Shown: positions 1 to 14,000, counted from the first letter of the stretch. The stretch: DNA of 64,000 nucleotides from Apostichopus japonicus (GCF_037975245.1 NC_092569.1:18147501-18211500); one strand, 5' to 3'. Numbers and translations: made by a program. The notes: generated by a model from the sequence alone, not told the origin.

Positions 1-672
1 AACGAATTTCGTTTCCTATACATCATAATTATCATACACAAAAAAGTACTAAAGTAAACAAATTATCTTTAAAAAATTAAAATTCTTTGAAGTTACATAG
101 TGCTTATTATACTCACAAATGTTATGTTAACAACATATGATATCTTTGAAGATACTTCCCAAACGATTTGTATATCTTATACGTTCATAATTGTTTGGAA
201 ATTCTCCAAATGTTATGATATAGTTGTATCTTAAAGACAAACAATATTATTTTCACTCGTCTTTGAAGGTTAGCTTGTGGTTGGGATAAAGGGGAAGGAG
301 AATGGAGAAGGGAGAAGGGAGAAGGGAGATAAGGTTAAGAAAATGCTAAAACGTTGTTAACGTTTTGAAGTTTTTAATATGATAGAAACACTTACTTAAC
401 GTTTGGTCTCCGTAGTCACTAATGCTCCTTTGACGTTCCGGCTAAAATAAGGTCAAAAATATGTATTAACAATGATCGTCCAATAAGGACAGGGTACAAT
501 TATATAGTAAAACATGTCAACGTTACATTTTTCTTATTTTCCATTGTCCTATATTTAGGTTAGTTCAACTTTTATTTTATTTTTTCATATATCAATTGCA
601 ACATTTCACATAGCTGCTTGTTATTTTAGGACAAGTTAGAGAAGAGTTATTGACGCAGTCATGTATCTTTGC

Positions 673-2490
673 AAATACTTTGCAAATTTCACATCTGCAT
701 TATGTTAACACGAATTTGGAGTAAATGGAAATTGTTCTTTGTACTGGCAATGAAAAAATATATAACCTTTACACACATTAAATGATCGGGATTATTAATA
801 TAGCAAGTTCTTTATTGATATCATGCAGCTGTTTGGGATAAATCTGATAAATCTGAAAATTTGTGGCGACAACGAACTGACAACGACATCAGCGATTAAA
901 TCAATTGACAATTCTTACAACAGCAACGTTTGGATGAGTAAAATTAGTATATCTTTTGATTTTCTTTATTGCCATTGTTCATTTACATTAATTTAGTATA
1001 CAACCTAAATATATTACACTAGTTAAGTAGTTAATTAAGTCGACAGCGTATTTAATGTAACGGAATTAGAACAATTTTCTTTAATCGATTATGCATCTTT
1101 AGAGCTTACGAAACATCTATGAAAAGCTAGATTAAACATGTTTGACAGCCACCGAGAACGCTTTTTGATATTACAAAGAACAAAATGTACACAATACGCT
1201 AATTGTTTGACGTTTATTGCAGCGGTTTGTTAACCTTTAGTTTTCATCGTTAACTTTAGAGAAGAAACTACCTCTTAGAAAATGCTATCATTATTTCGTA
1301 ATTTGACTAAGTATTTTGTAGAATTGTTAACTTAAACATTGTCCTTTAAATTTGAAAAAAAAAACGTTGTCTGGGCATAGACGACAAATGAAATTGACAG
1401 GCATTTATCAATTATCATGTAACTAAAGTAACTGTTCATGACCTTAAGGTTGACTTAATAATGAGATAACAAAATGTATTGTCTTATAACTTAGAGTTGA
1501 CTTGAAAAAAATGACTTGAACACTTATTCTAAGTTCAAAAGCAGGCATCCTGCGTAATGACTTTTTCAATAAAAGTGTTCACACTATAATTAAAAAAAAA
1601 TCATTAACTACTTCGATACGTTATCATGATATTTCGACAAGTTTTCTAAGTTCAAGAGTTGGCATCCTGAGCAAATAACTTTTTGCAAAAGACTACAACG
1701 GTACATTATCATGATTTTCCAATAAAGTAAATCAAGAAGAATTTGGGTGACAGAATATTAAACTGCGTTCCCAGAGACAGAAAGGACTATTGTTTTAGAA
1801 AGATTGAGTGTTTTACCAAATAAGTGAAACTCAAAGAAAATGGCTCTTTCATATCCACTGGGTGTTTTGAAGATAAAGTTAAAGTTTTCAAGAAGACATA
1901 TGTTCGTCAAAGCTGAATATTCTCAGATATCTATTCAAAATTGTCATATCTGTATTAGTAGATTGCTGCCGTTTATTGAAGACAAAAAAGAAAACAATAT
2001 AGATACGACAAAGTTTGGTTGAGTTGTAGAGGAGTATGACAATAAATATGATAAGCAGTTTTAATTTTGACGTGAATTCAGGTGAATATTGAAGATTAAA
2101 AGTAATCCGATAAAGATGTCACTTCTCTCAGTACAAAACACAAGCGATGAAAGTTAAGGTTTGAGTTAAGCATTGTCTTGAAAACCAATTTTGTTTTGTT
2201 TTAATATCCCATATATTCAGGTTGTTTTTATGCCCATCAATTTCTTCTAGACAATGAACATTTACTATATGCCCATTAGGTATCACGTTCTTGATATGAC
2301 TTTTATAGTTTAAAACATTTGTTTAAGGAGACCTATTGGTTAATAAAGATTTGGTTCTAATGTATAATAACGTTCGATAGAATTTTTGTAGAAAACATAA
2401 TTATATAAAAGAACCGTTAGAATCTTCATAATAACATATTTTTCTTGTAAATTGTTTAATTAATTAATTCACATGAAACAAGTTCATAAA
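673..2490 (+). repeat. 1.8-kb tandem unit 1
   Basis: The unit starts at AATACTTTGCAAATTTCACA, which recurs at 2491 and 4307, giving a period of about 1818 bp. Units 1 and 2 are almost identical throughout by eye, so this duplication is recent. A 60-codon open frame at 1840-2022 recurs in unit 2 only with a one-base deletion in an A-run, which argues against it being a gene. Confidence 0.9.
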
Positions 2491-4306
2491 AATACTTTGC
2501 AAATTTCACATCTGCATTATGTTATCGCGAATTTGGATTAAATGGAAATTGTTCTTTGTACTGGCAATGAAAAAATATATAACCTTTACACACATTAAAT
2601 GATCGGGATTATTAATAGAGCAAGTTCTTTATTGATATCATGCAGCTGTTTGGGATAAATCTGACAAAAATGAAAATTTGTGGCGACAACGAACTGACAA
2701 CGACATCAGCGATTAAATCAATTGACAATTCTTACAACAGCAACGTTTGGATGAGTAAAGTTAGTATATCTTTTGATTTTCTTTATTGCCATTGTTCATT
2801 TACATTAATTTAGTATACAACCTAAATATATTACACTAGTTAAGTAGTTAATTAAGTCGACAGCGTATTTAATGTAACGGAATTAGAACAATTTTCTTTA
2901 ATCGATTATGCATCTTTAGAGCTTACGAAACATCTATGAAAAGCTAGATTAAACATGTTTGACAGCCACCGAGAACGCTTTTTGATATTACAAAGAACAA
3001 AATGTACACAATACGCTAATTGTTTGACGTTTATTGCAGCGGTTTGTTAACCTTTAGTTTTCATCGTTAACTTTAGAGAAGAAACTACCTCTTAGAAAAT
3101 GCTATCATTATTTCGTAATTTGACTAAGTATTTTGTAGAATTGTTAACTTAAACATTGTCCTTTAAATTTGAAAAAAAAAACGTTGTCTGGGCATAGACG
3201 ACAAATGAAATTGACAGGCATTTATCAATTATCATGTAACTAAAGTAACTGTTCATGACCTTAAGGTTGACTTAATAATGAGATAACAAAATGTATTGTC
3301 TTATAACTTAGAGTTGACTTGAAAAAAATGACTTGAACACTTATTCTAAGTTCAAAAGCAGGCATCCTGCGTAATGACTTTTTCAATAAAAGTGTTCACA
3401 CTATAATTAAAAAAAAATCATTAACTACTTCGATACGTTATCATGATATTTCGACAAGTTTTCTAAGTTCAAGAGTTGGCATCCTGAGCAAATAACTTTT
3501 TGCAAAAGACTACAACGGTACATTATCATGATTTTCCAATAAAGTAAATCAAGAAGAATTTGGGTGACAGAATATTAAACTGCGTTCCCAGAGACAGAAA
3601 GGACTATTGTTTTAGAAAGATTGAGTGTTTTACCAAATAAGTGAAACTCAAAGAAAATGGCTCTTTCATATCCACTGGGTGTTTTGAAGATAAAGTTAAA
3701 GTTTTCAAGAAGACATATGTTCGTCAAAGCTGAATATTCTCAGATATCTATTCAAAATTGTCATATCTGTATTAGTAGATTGCTGCCGTTTATTGAAGAC
3801 AAAAAGAAAACAATATAGATACGACAAAGTTTGGTTGAGTTGTAGAGGAGTATGACAATAAATATGATAAGCAGTTTTAATTTTGACGTGAATTCAGGTG
3901 AATATTGAAGATTAAAAGTAATCCGATAAAGATGTCACTTCTCTCAGTACAAAACACAAGCGATGAAAGTTAAGGTTTGAGTTAAGCATTGTCTTGAAAA
4001 CCAATTTTGTTTTGTTTTAATATCCCATATATTCAGGTTGTTTTTATGCCCATCAATTTCTTCTAGACAATGAACATTTACTATATGCCCATTAGGTATC
4101 ACGTTCTTGATATGACTTTTATAGTTTAAAACATTTGTTTAAGGAGACCTATTGGTTAATAAAGATTTGGTTCTAATGTATAATAACGTTCGATAGAATT
4201 TTTGTAGAAAACATAATTATATAAAAGAACCGTTAGAATCTTCATAATAACATATTTTTCTTGTAAATTGTTTAATTAATTAATTCACATGAAACAAGTT
4301 CATAAA
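2491..4306 (+). repeat. 1.8-kb tandem unit 2
   Basis: Near-identical copy of 673-2490. The A-run near 3801-3808 is one base shorter than in unit 1, breaking the only open frame of unit 1. Confidence 0.9.
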
Positions 4307-5440
4307 AATACTTTGCAAATTTCACATCTGCATTATGTTATCGCGAATTTGGATTAAATGGAAATTGTTCTTTGTACTGGCAATGAAAAAATATATAACC
4401 TTTACACACATTAAATGATCGGGATTATTAATAGAGCAAGTTCTTTATTGATATCATGCAGCTGTTTGGGATAAATCTGACAAAAATGAAAATTTGTGGC
4501 GACAACGAACTGACAACGACATCAGCGATTAAATCAATTGACAATTCTTACAACAGCAACGTTTGGATGAGTAAAGTTAGTATATCTTTTGATTTTCTTT
4601 ATTGCCATTGTTCATTTACATTAATTTAGTATACAACCTAAATATATTACACTAGTTAAGTAGTTAATTAAGTCGACAGCGTATTTAATGTAACGGAATT
4701 AGAACAATTTTCTTTAATCGATTATGCATCTTTAGAGCTTACAAAACATTCTATGAAAAGGTAGATTAAACACGTGTGCCAGCCACCGAGAACGCTTTTT
4801 GATATTACAAAGAACAAAATGTACACAATACGCTAATCGTTTGACGTTTATTGCAGCGGTATGTTAACCTTTAGTTTTCATTGTTAACTTTAGAGAAGAA
4901 ACTACCTCTAAGAAAATGCTATCATTATTTCGTAATTTGACTAAGTATTTTGTAGAATTGTTAACTTAAACATTGTCCTTTAAATTTTGAAAAAAAATGT
5001 TGTCTGGGCATAGACGACAAATGAAATTGACAGGCATTTATCAATTATCATGTAACTTGAAAAAATGACTTGAACACTTATTCTAAGTTCAAAAGCAGGC
5101 ATCCTGCGTAATGACTTTTTCAATAAATGTGTTCACACAATAATTAAAAAAAATCATTAACTACTTCGATACGTTATCATGATATTTCGACAAGTTTTCT
5201 AAGTTCAAGAGTTGGCATCCTGAGCAATGACTTTTTGCAAAAGACTACAACGGTACATTATCATGATTTTCCAATAAAGTAAATCAAGAAGAATTTGGGT
5301 GACAGAATATTAAACTGCGTTCCCAGAGACAGAGAGGACTATTGATTTAGAAAGATTGTGTGTTTTACCAAATACGTGAAACTCAAAGAAAATGATTCTT
5401 TCATATCCACTGGGTGTTTGTAAGATAAAGTTCTTGTGAA
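4307..5440 (+). repeat. 1.8-kb tandem unit 3, partial and older
   Basis: This copy aligns with the first 1.1 kb of units 1 and 2 but is more diverged and has an internal deletion near 5057. It shares differences (for example CATTCTATGAAAAGGTAG) with the single unit at 48602 in the second segmental copy. It is therefore the ancestral unit, and units 1 and 2 are the later expansion. Confidence 0.8.
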
Positions 5441-6855
5441 TCTTCGATATCTCCAAATGACGGACAGAAAAAATACTGTTCCTTTTTTCTGGACTCGTTA
5501 GTAAATGTTAGCAACCCAAATCTTCCTTGTCAAGATTTCTCTTTTGTTGAATATTTTGTAACATTTTCATGATGCGAAATAGCGGAATTAAATATATGTA
5601 CATCAACATATTAAAACAACGTGTCAGAAGTAGAGTCAAATGTTGTCTCCTATAATTAGCAGGCGTCTACGAAAAAGTCTAGACTTTTCAAAGTAAATTC
5701 AGTTTATGGGTCGGATCGGGATTTTCAAGATTAAAGAAATTTATTGATTAAAGCACTTAATCATAACTAATCTAAGTGTAAATATTACAACGTAAGCATT
5801 TGGTAAGATAAAATGTTTGTTGTGTGAAAAATGTCGTTGAATAGTTTTTATTAATCAACTCTCCCATTGCCATCAAATATAGACATTTAAACAAAAGAAA
5901 GGAAAAATAAAAATCTTAGGCTATATGAATTAACATTTTTATTTTATGTGGATAAGGGAAATTTAGTTATTAAATGATATATAGATCAACATAAGATTTC
6001 GATTGAAGTAGCCGTTAAGTAGAAAGTCTCGGTTTAGCCGTGTAAATGTTAATTAATCAGGTAAGAAGTTAAAAAAAATAGGGTAGGGGTATTAACGGGT
6101 TAGATTATCGGTTGGAGCATTACAGACATACTTTAGTAAGACAAGTAGACAATATAGGTCATTGCTTTAACGTTCTAAACCTCTTCAATTCATTTTGCTG
6201 TGGTAGATTAGCCTATATAAAAGCAACGATTTTCTGTTTATGGTATTTATAGGTATATTATTTTAATATTGAATTTTTCTTTCGATTTCCTCCGTGTCTG
6301 TCAAAATATAACGTTTTTATAACAACGCCACAAAAAAAGCGCAATAATTCAAGTATATTAAGTACAAATCGCGGCTAACTAAGATACTCCGCTTTTTTGT
6401 TTTCAACGACAATGTATTTTACTGTTCACAGTGTGTCTATATTTCGCAGATTAAATTATATGAATTAATGATATGTACTTCAATTGAAAGAATCCGTCTG
6501 ATGGTTTCTTGAACAGAGTCATTATTATAGAAATTAAGGGAATAATGTAAAATATACCCTTTGGTAAATGTATTCTATACTACTATTTATAGTAATAGAA
6601 GACTCAAAACGCGAAACGATAAACTAACAACCAGTACGTGTGACTTAATCGAATTCGACTTCTTTATTACTGTAAGTTAGCATTTTTGAAGTAATATTTT
6701 TAACTCTTAGATAGATCAACTGAAAGTAAATCGCTAACAGAGAGTGTAACAAGGTTTAACATCGCAGATCGAAAAAAAACCAATTGAGTTCTGCTTGAAC
6801 ATCGAAACGGTACAGATGTTACAACTGAAATATAAAAGTAAAGGAAAAAACTTAC

Positions 6856-6945
6856 CTCTCGTTGAGAAGACACGCTGCTGGAAATAAAAATGATGAGAAA
6901 AAGAGAGGTTAAACCCCCACGATGTCTTTTAAACAAGGACAACAT
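6856..6945 (-). CDS. Candidate orphan signal-peptide exon (copy 1)
   Basis: On the minus strand an ATG at 6945 opens 30 codons reading MLSLFKRHRGGLTSLFLIIF followed by a small-residue stretch ending near SSSVSSQ. That is a basic N-terminus, a hydrophobic core and a plausible signal-peptidase site. It ends at a textbook donor, GAG|GTAAGT (donor complement at 6851-6855), in phase 0. The same exon is preserved in the second duplication copy with mostly synonymous changes. I could not identify downstream exons on the minus strand, so the gene product is unknown. It could be the first exon of a gene outside the window or a relic. Confidence 0.4.
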
Positions 6946-8793
6946 GATAACAAGTGACCTCTTGCTGTTTAAGGTTGGAATGAATTCCTAATCCATACTG
7001 CAACAATTGAGCTACATACGAAATTATCCGGAATTGTACAGTGTTGCTAGGGAACCATTCTCATACTCATTCGTCTAGACATATTATTCGTCTAGACATA
7101 TTATATATTATATAAGTACTCCTGTCAAGGACATTCGGTGTGGCTCACGTGGTTTATGTTCAGATTTCATGGCACCATTACAGTACGGTACAAGTTACTA
7201 CCTTAAAAGGTATTGAAATGATGCAAGACCATACGTCATATTTAATTTTCATTTCTTGGCATCGTTAAACTACACAAATAAAGCAATTATAAAAACCTCA
7301 GAAGTGGCATGACAATTAAGCAATATAATTTGGTGCAGTAACTTATTGTTGTTATATTATAGACGAAGAACTGATGACCTAAAATGCAGTAGGGCATCTG
7401 TGGGATTTGAGGTCTGAAAGTGAGGGACAAACCTGCGGGAAGGGTCTAAGGGGAGGCGGTGAATTTGATAAATCACAAATATGTTATATGTTACATCCCA
7501 GTACTAGTTGTGTATTTGAAAACGCAATCATGCTATCTGCATAAATGTGTTGCCAGATTCATTTAGCAATATAAAAAGTAACAATTAGTCAATGTTACCT
7601 GTGGAGTTGACTAATCAACAAGTGACCAAGACTAAGTGAGAGAGCTGTATGAGTCATCGATAGCAGCAGTTCTGGAGGAAGGCTCACTTGTGTGGAATGA
7701 TGCATAGAACCAAATGCCACAGTGACCAGGGGGGGGGGGAAGAAGCTTCCAAAAAGTGGGGGCACAACATCAGAGGGGCAATTTCTCATTCCACAACCAC
7801 CACTGGTAATGCTATAATCCGATACACACCTGCCATACCACTTACATATATATGATGTGTTAGTATGCTATCAATACTATTATGGTGCACGTGAGTAATT
7901 CAAATAAAATATCAAAATTAACAAAGGCTCAAGATATCCAAAGACAGTTCTTCATCAAAGGGGACATTTTAAATGCCAGTAGGGCACATTTGCTATTTTG
8001 GGAAAACGTGCCCCCAGTGCCCCCCCCACCCCGACTCCTACCCCCTGTCACAGTCACATTGGTAGTAGTAGTATACTAGTACCAGTTCGTTTTGGATCGA
8101 AAGAATAATCGTCACAATGGATCCATCTTTCTTATAGCCTGTGTAGTGACATATAAAGCAGTATAAAAATATCGTAGACTTGTCAGTGTTGCTGTGGTAT
8201 ACCGATCGAATCTGATAAAAACAAAACACAAGGTATGGGGAAAAGTTGGGGAAGGGGGTGGGAGCAATTTCCTCCTTGCCCCCTGTTATCCCGCCACTGC
8301 AGTATGATGAGGTAATAAACTAGCGAAATGAAATTAACTTCTTTTTTCTTTAATTCAATAGATCTCTTTCGTTGATTCGACATCCATACTTGTTTATTAT
8401 TGTAAATGTATCATATTTCAACTAAAATGTGATCCTAATTCCCCCCATCGAAAACTACATATTTTCTTCTATTTTAAACAGGCACACTTGTTATTATACA
8501 TTCTTGTTAATGCTACGGTAATTATTTGTAGTTGCCAATACTATAAAACTTATTAAAGCCTTAATTTTTGCAATGCATGGCTTTTTCACTGTGGGTTTCC
8601 TGTTTTTTGTCTTTTTTTATGTGTCTTATTGCCAACTCGGTCACGCCGCTAAGAAGTGTCAGAAGGAAATTCAATAGTTTTCTTTAAGTGTTATGTGTTA
8701 CACGCACAGGATAAATAGTATTTCCTCGTTCATAAAAAAACCCAGGTAAGTGTTTTATAAGGTGCCAGGTAAAGAAAAAATATCGACAGATAA

Positions 8794-8808
8794 ATATATA
8801 TATATATA

Positions 8809-8844
<36 letters not shown>

Positions 8845-8867
8845 TACTTATATATATATATATATAT
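8794..8867. repeat. (TA)n microsatellite, interrupted
   Basis: Alternating TA with occasional TTTA interruptions, directly after the end of segmental duplication copy 1. The second copy also ends next to a TA tract (53043). Confidence 0.9.
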
Positions 8868-9003
8868 TTACATTGATATTTATATATTATAAAGAAGATC
8901 AAGGATACTCCAACAAAATTGAATTACAGAAAACCAGAGAAATAATATATCACTCACAATTAATAAATTAGGAGTATTGGTTAAGAAAATAAATTTGAAT
9001 TTC

Positions 9004-9146
9004 GGATGGATGGATGGATGGATGGATGGATGGATGGATGGATGGATGGATGGATGGATGGATGGATGGATGGATGGATGGATGGATGGATGGATGGATG
9101 GATGGTTGGATGGATGGATGGATGGATGGATGGATGGATGGACGGA
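9004..9146. repeat. (GGAT)n microsatellite
   Basis: About 35 consecutive GGAT units with two single-base variants. It is open in several frames on both strands purely because the 4-bp unit lacks stops. Confidence 0.97.
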
Positions 9147-9913
9147 TAGTTCAACCATATCCTTCGTTAAACAATATTTAACAATGAACTAGTAAATTAC
9201 ATTGATTTCAATTAACTGCAAGTGTCACTGTTGTTGCATGAGCTAACTCTTTCCGAACATTTACCTTCCTTAATGCTTTTCGATTAGACAATCAAACAAA
9301 TTTCGACACTTTTGTGCCAAGTACATCAAACTCATCAACCCCCACCCCCCCCCCCCCATCAATAAGTGTTAACTTGAAATGTGAACTATGTACTTCTCCA
9401 TGTAGAAAACAATATTCTGAACATTCACGAACTTAGAATCACTTATATACACAATGCAACTTCAGCATATCTGTATATATCAAGTTTATGCCCTCATCGT
9501 TCCTAAAGTTTAAGTACAGCCTGTCCGGATGGGTTCTGTTTGCATAAAGCAAAAACATAAAGAAAAGTGTTTTTCAACGTCAAAGCAGTTCAAAAGAGTC
9601 AAAGTTATGTGTGAAAATGATTATCAAAGAATATACGGAAACTTGTTAGTCATTTAGCCTGCATGTCATTTTATCCATACGAGAAGACTGCTGTGCACTG
9701 CAGTAGGCTACTGATTTAAGTAATTCACCCTCTGTGTTTAAATTGAAAGTAAAATAAGAACATTTGAATATTTTGCAATGTTTCATAAAGGCTTCGGTAG
9801 ATTTTTAAACTATATTGCGGAGTGCACTGAGCTACCATTTGTATTGCATAAACCGATGTGTTTACATATACTTTATTCATACAGCTGTTAAACTATACAT
9901 AGCCTATACAACG

Positions 9914-10001
9914 ATGGGGAAGAACTTTTGTTTCTTCTTCTCTGTGATTGTCTGGATGATGCTGACAAGTGGTTTATTATCTGTGGTTTCGGGCACGGTA
10001 G
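9914..10001 (+). CDS. Gene A exon 1: signal peptide
   Basis: ATG at 9914 gives MGKNFCFFFSVIVWMMLTSG and then LLSVVSGTV, a good secretory signal. A donor at G|GTAGTT (GT at 10002-10003) leaves phase 1, which fits exon 2. An alternative GT four bases earlier would leave phase 0 and break the frame, which decides the choice. Confidence 0.6.
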
Positions 10002-10949
10002 GTAGTTTGTTGTTTAATACAGGTAATACATTCATTGTGTATTGAATGGGGCAAACAAACCCAATCATGATCTTTGGCTTATATGAGAGAGATCTTTCTG
10101 AAGAGAAACTTGCCTAAACAGTTCTTTGTGTGTGTGTGTGTGTGTACGTTTGAGATATATACTGATTTAATAGTCGTGTCAGGCCTCTATGTCGTTTTGT
10201 AAATCTGTGATGTCATAGTTCTACTGGGATCTGAAACCTTTTACGTTCTCTCCTTTTTTTAAATGTTTTTAAAGCAAAATATTGCTAATAGTGTTGAAAC
10301 TAAAACAAATGCAATTATTAGGTCGTGTTAAATATTTAATTTTGTATAGCGATCATTTGCAAAACCCATCTCCATTACTGAAAATAATAGTTGTAAACAA
10401 ATAACAAAATAAAGCTTGGAGTTCAGTGAATCGATGCTGTCACATTTAAACAGGGTCAAGTGTCCTTGAGTGTAAAGTAACATTTACATATTTCCAAAAC
10501 TGGAATAAGATTTTTCTTAGTTGTGTCGGGAAAGTTGTTCAAGACATTAGTATATATTACATATACCCCAACAAATATGCTACAATTTGTGTCGGCGTAA
10601 AATGTATTTTCATATTAACTTCCTAATCAAATCAAACAAAATTTGGGACGTCTTCACATTCGTGAAAAGAAACTAAACCCATTATCTTCCATGTATGTAT
10701 GTTATAAAGTTAGATTATATAACATTTAATTTAGTACCCCAGGAAATGAGACCCCGTGAAATATTAGGTTAATGACATTCGTGTGTATGTTTCTCAACAC
10801 TTCAATTTACAGTAATTTTGTAATGATAGCTCGTTAATGATCTCAACCATGAATGTGATATAATCGGAATATTTGCTATCATGTAAACAGACATTTAAAT
10901 CAAGGCCTATAGCTCTCATATACGTATAAACAAACTGTCTATTATCAAT

Positions 10950-11044
<95 letters not shown>

Positions 11045-14000
11045 TATATTGGACATTGATATATCACATTAACTACGGAGTTAAATATTTCTCTGCTTAA
11101 TGTTATAGCGATTAATTGTGCTTCGTCGTTTTCTAGAAGCGAGTCCGTATACTTGGTGCTCTTATTGCTATCATAATTGTCTGTACTGGAGCTAGTACTT
11201 TACCCTCAATTGCATGGGGGTTGGGCACGCAATTAGGGTTTAGGGCACTTATCTTGTGAGGGCAGGCTTATAAAGGTTAGGGACAACTTCTCTATTAGGA
11301 AGTTGATTTAGATCAATAGGGAACAAAATTTGAAATTGATAATTTTATAAAAAATGCAAATTATATGCAAATTATAATAAGCAAATTAGGACGCACTTTT
11401 GTTTTAAATGGAAAACACCAAAATACAATAAAATCACTAATGACTTCAAAATTGACTTCAAAATATATGATAAAGGTTTTTCTGGGGTTGCTCTTTCAGA
11501 TGATACCAACTTTTCTGAAATCTGTTGAGGATTGACATAGTTATGACTGATTTCATTTAGTACAAATGTTGTTTTCTTTGTTTACTTTCTCCAATTACAG
11601 CCTAACGTTGGCATAACGTAAGGCCTAGCCTAACCTTTTTTGTAAACAACGCTATTGACTTACAATTTCTGGATCCTCAAAAAGGACCGAATCTTGATAA
11701 ACTGGTTCGACCAGAACGTCCTGGTCCTCATCATCAATGGTATTGGTATCTGACCAATCGTCCCACATCTCTAGGACCTATTGGGCCGTAAATTTGGGGG
11801 GGGGGGGGGCTGTATGCAGCCACGCCATATTTGCAAGTGTACAGTAGGTACAGTACACCAGCTGACACTGAGCTGTACTAACAGATCAGTGGCACAGTAT
11901 TACGCAACAGCGGCGGTTGCTATCAATTTTCAAAGGAATGCGAGGGCGCTATGCCATAACTATCAATTACAAATGTTGCAGTGGCCTAAATATCTAAAAA
12001 AAGAAAAAAAATATCACGTACCTAGGTTGAAGCGTTCGGGAACGATAATTTTTTCAAAAATGAACGGATTTGGCCGATTTTGGTGTCAAATTACAGGAAA
12101 TTTCAAGGACATTTGCATTTTTTCAGAACTCTTTATAGATGTATTGCTGAAATGCTCAGAATATGTTCAAAACATGTTAGGGTTTATTCCAAATATAATG
12201 GGGGGGCTTGTTCAACTCTTATTTTCTGTCACGATTTTTTTGATGCGAACATCGATTTTTAGCCAAATTACGTCATTTTCAGATTGACCTTTGACCTTTG
12301 AGCCCCACCCACTAAAAAAAATACAGTTACCCCCCCCCCCCCCCCGTTTTTATTTGTTTTATACACAAACGTATGGTCTTAGCTACATTTCAATACCTAA
12401 ATGAATGTTTTAGGGTGTAAGATGGCTGAGTACTATTTTTTTTTTTTTAAATTCAATGATTATTTGGGTCCATATCGACCCAGTTTGCAAATATTTCTCT
12501 GCTTAATGTTATAGTGATGTTATTGTGCTTCGTCGTTTTCTAGAAGCGAGTCCGTATACTTGGTGCTCTTATTGCTATCATAATTGTCTGTACTGGAGCT
12601 AGTACTTAAGGATGTGTACCTGTACTTATATTCGCGGACTGATATTCTATGAGAGTTACACAAAGCCTACACTACGCATTCACACCAGTAGAATCACTGT
12701 GGCTTAGTGGTACGTGACACGAAGATCCGGGGTTCGATTCCTACCTCGTAGTATGACCAAGTGGTATGACAGATCTAGAATAAACAAAACAAAATTAAAA
12801 AGATCAACACACCAGAAAATTCCACTAAATTACGGTTTGTCACCATTCAATGGGAGTCGAGTGTACATAAATGTACAACATTAAATGCTAACGCCACTCT
12901 CTCTGAGATTAGCGTAGCCTACTCGTACTCATTCTCACTGCTATAGAGAAGCAATTATACTCGTAATAATGGTTATATAATGTTTTACTCTAAGTGCAAT
13001 TCTAGTTCCCAGATGTAGAAGTTCAGCAGACGCATAGACGCTAAAGAAAGCGAATTAAAATATAAATCTGGACACATTGTATAGACAAGTGATATACTTT
13101 ATCGGGCCAGCGTTACTGTTACACAACAATGTATTGCGTCCGTTCTGCATGTTATGAGCTATTATAATTGGAACACAGGTCACAAAACAGAAACCCAAAG
13201 ATAAATACAGTTTATGTTGTTTTCACTTTCGTATATGTACTATATTGATAGGCCTACATATCTATGTTTTCATAGTTGATGAAATGTAATAGGCCTATTT
13301 TCTACCAAAAACATCGCTACGGCTACATTAGTGAAGCATTGCCTTAAACTCTCATCCAGGCAAATATGATGTAGGGCCTAGGCCTATCTTCAACTGCCCC
13401 ATGTCATAACTGGCAAATTTAGTACAGGTCCTGGTCTCGATGATTATTTTTACTTTCGCTTACTGAGTTGTACTAGGCCCATTATATAAAACCAACGGTT
13501 TTCAGACGACATGTTAGATCCCAACGTCTAATCTTAGTCGTGCAGGCTTTTCGGCTATCTCCTGTAGTAGTCAGGTTGATGTTAGGTCTATATGAAGTGC
13601 CATATGTGACAATATTATATACCATATATATTGATTATAACGAGGAATATATGTTGGTTATGCAGTAATATATATGACTTACGTTTGTTCTTCATATATA
13701 TATACGTTATGCATAACCTCTTTATATACCATATCATATATATATCGCATAATATATATATATATATATATAAATATATATATATTGTTCGTTATAACCT
13801 TTATATATTATATACTATTTTGTCATGTTCGGCGCGGTAATATATATAGATTATAAAAGTGTGAGTGACACGCGCGAGTGGGAGGAGCCTAATTTCCTTG
13901 AATATTTGAACATTCGCGCAACAGACATGTACGTTTACGGCGAATGTACAAAGTGTAGTGTAGAATATAGCTACATTGATTATAGAGCAGTCTACGTACG

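Larger units (their letters stand above)
1..8731 (+). repeat. Large direct segmental duplication, copy 1
   Basis: This stretch matches 47073-53031 in the same orientation. Both copies begin with AACGAATTTCGTTTCC and end at TTTCCTCGTT just before unrelated sequence. Copy 1 is longer (8.7 kb against 6.0 kb), mainly because it carries extra 1.8-kb tandem units. The left edge coincides with the window start, so homology may extend further left. Shared landmarks include a purine-rich tract near 290-335, a minus-strand signal-peptide-like exon, and G/C-run-rich sequence near 7700-8300. I see no transposase or reverse transcriptase frame in it. Confidence 0.9.
8732..9913. other. Spacer with microsatellites, no gene seen
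   Basis: This stretch contains a TA-rich microsatellite, a GGAT microsatellite and a C-run near 9345-9357. The open frames here are simple-repeat translations (for example HPSI or GWMD repeats) and not genes. Confidence 0.7.

Noticed and set aside
1840..2022. 60-codon open frame inside the 1.8-kb tandem unit
   Set aside because: The near-identical second unit carries a frame-breaking deletion in an A-run, and no splice partners are visible.
8880..9192. Long open frames on both strands with HPSI or GWMD repeats
   Set aside because: Pure translation of a GGAT microsatellite; no splice or start context.
11781..12287. 168-codon open frame starting MGRKFGGGGG
   Set aside because: Starts in a G homopolymer, lies in a repeat-flanked insert, and shows no domain or biased composition typical of coding DNA.
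12700..12741. Functional tRNA gene
   Set aside because: Box A and box B are too close together and no cloverleaf can be formed; treated as a SINE remnant.
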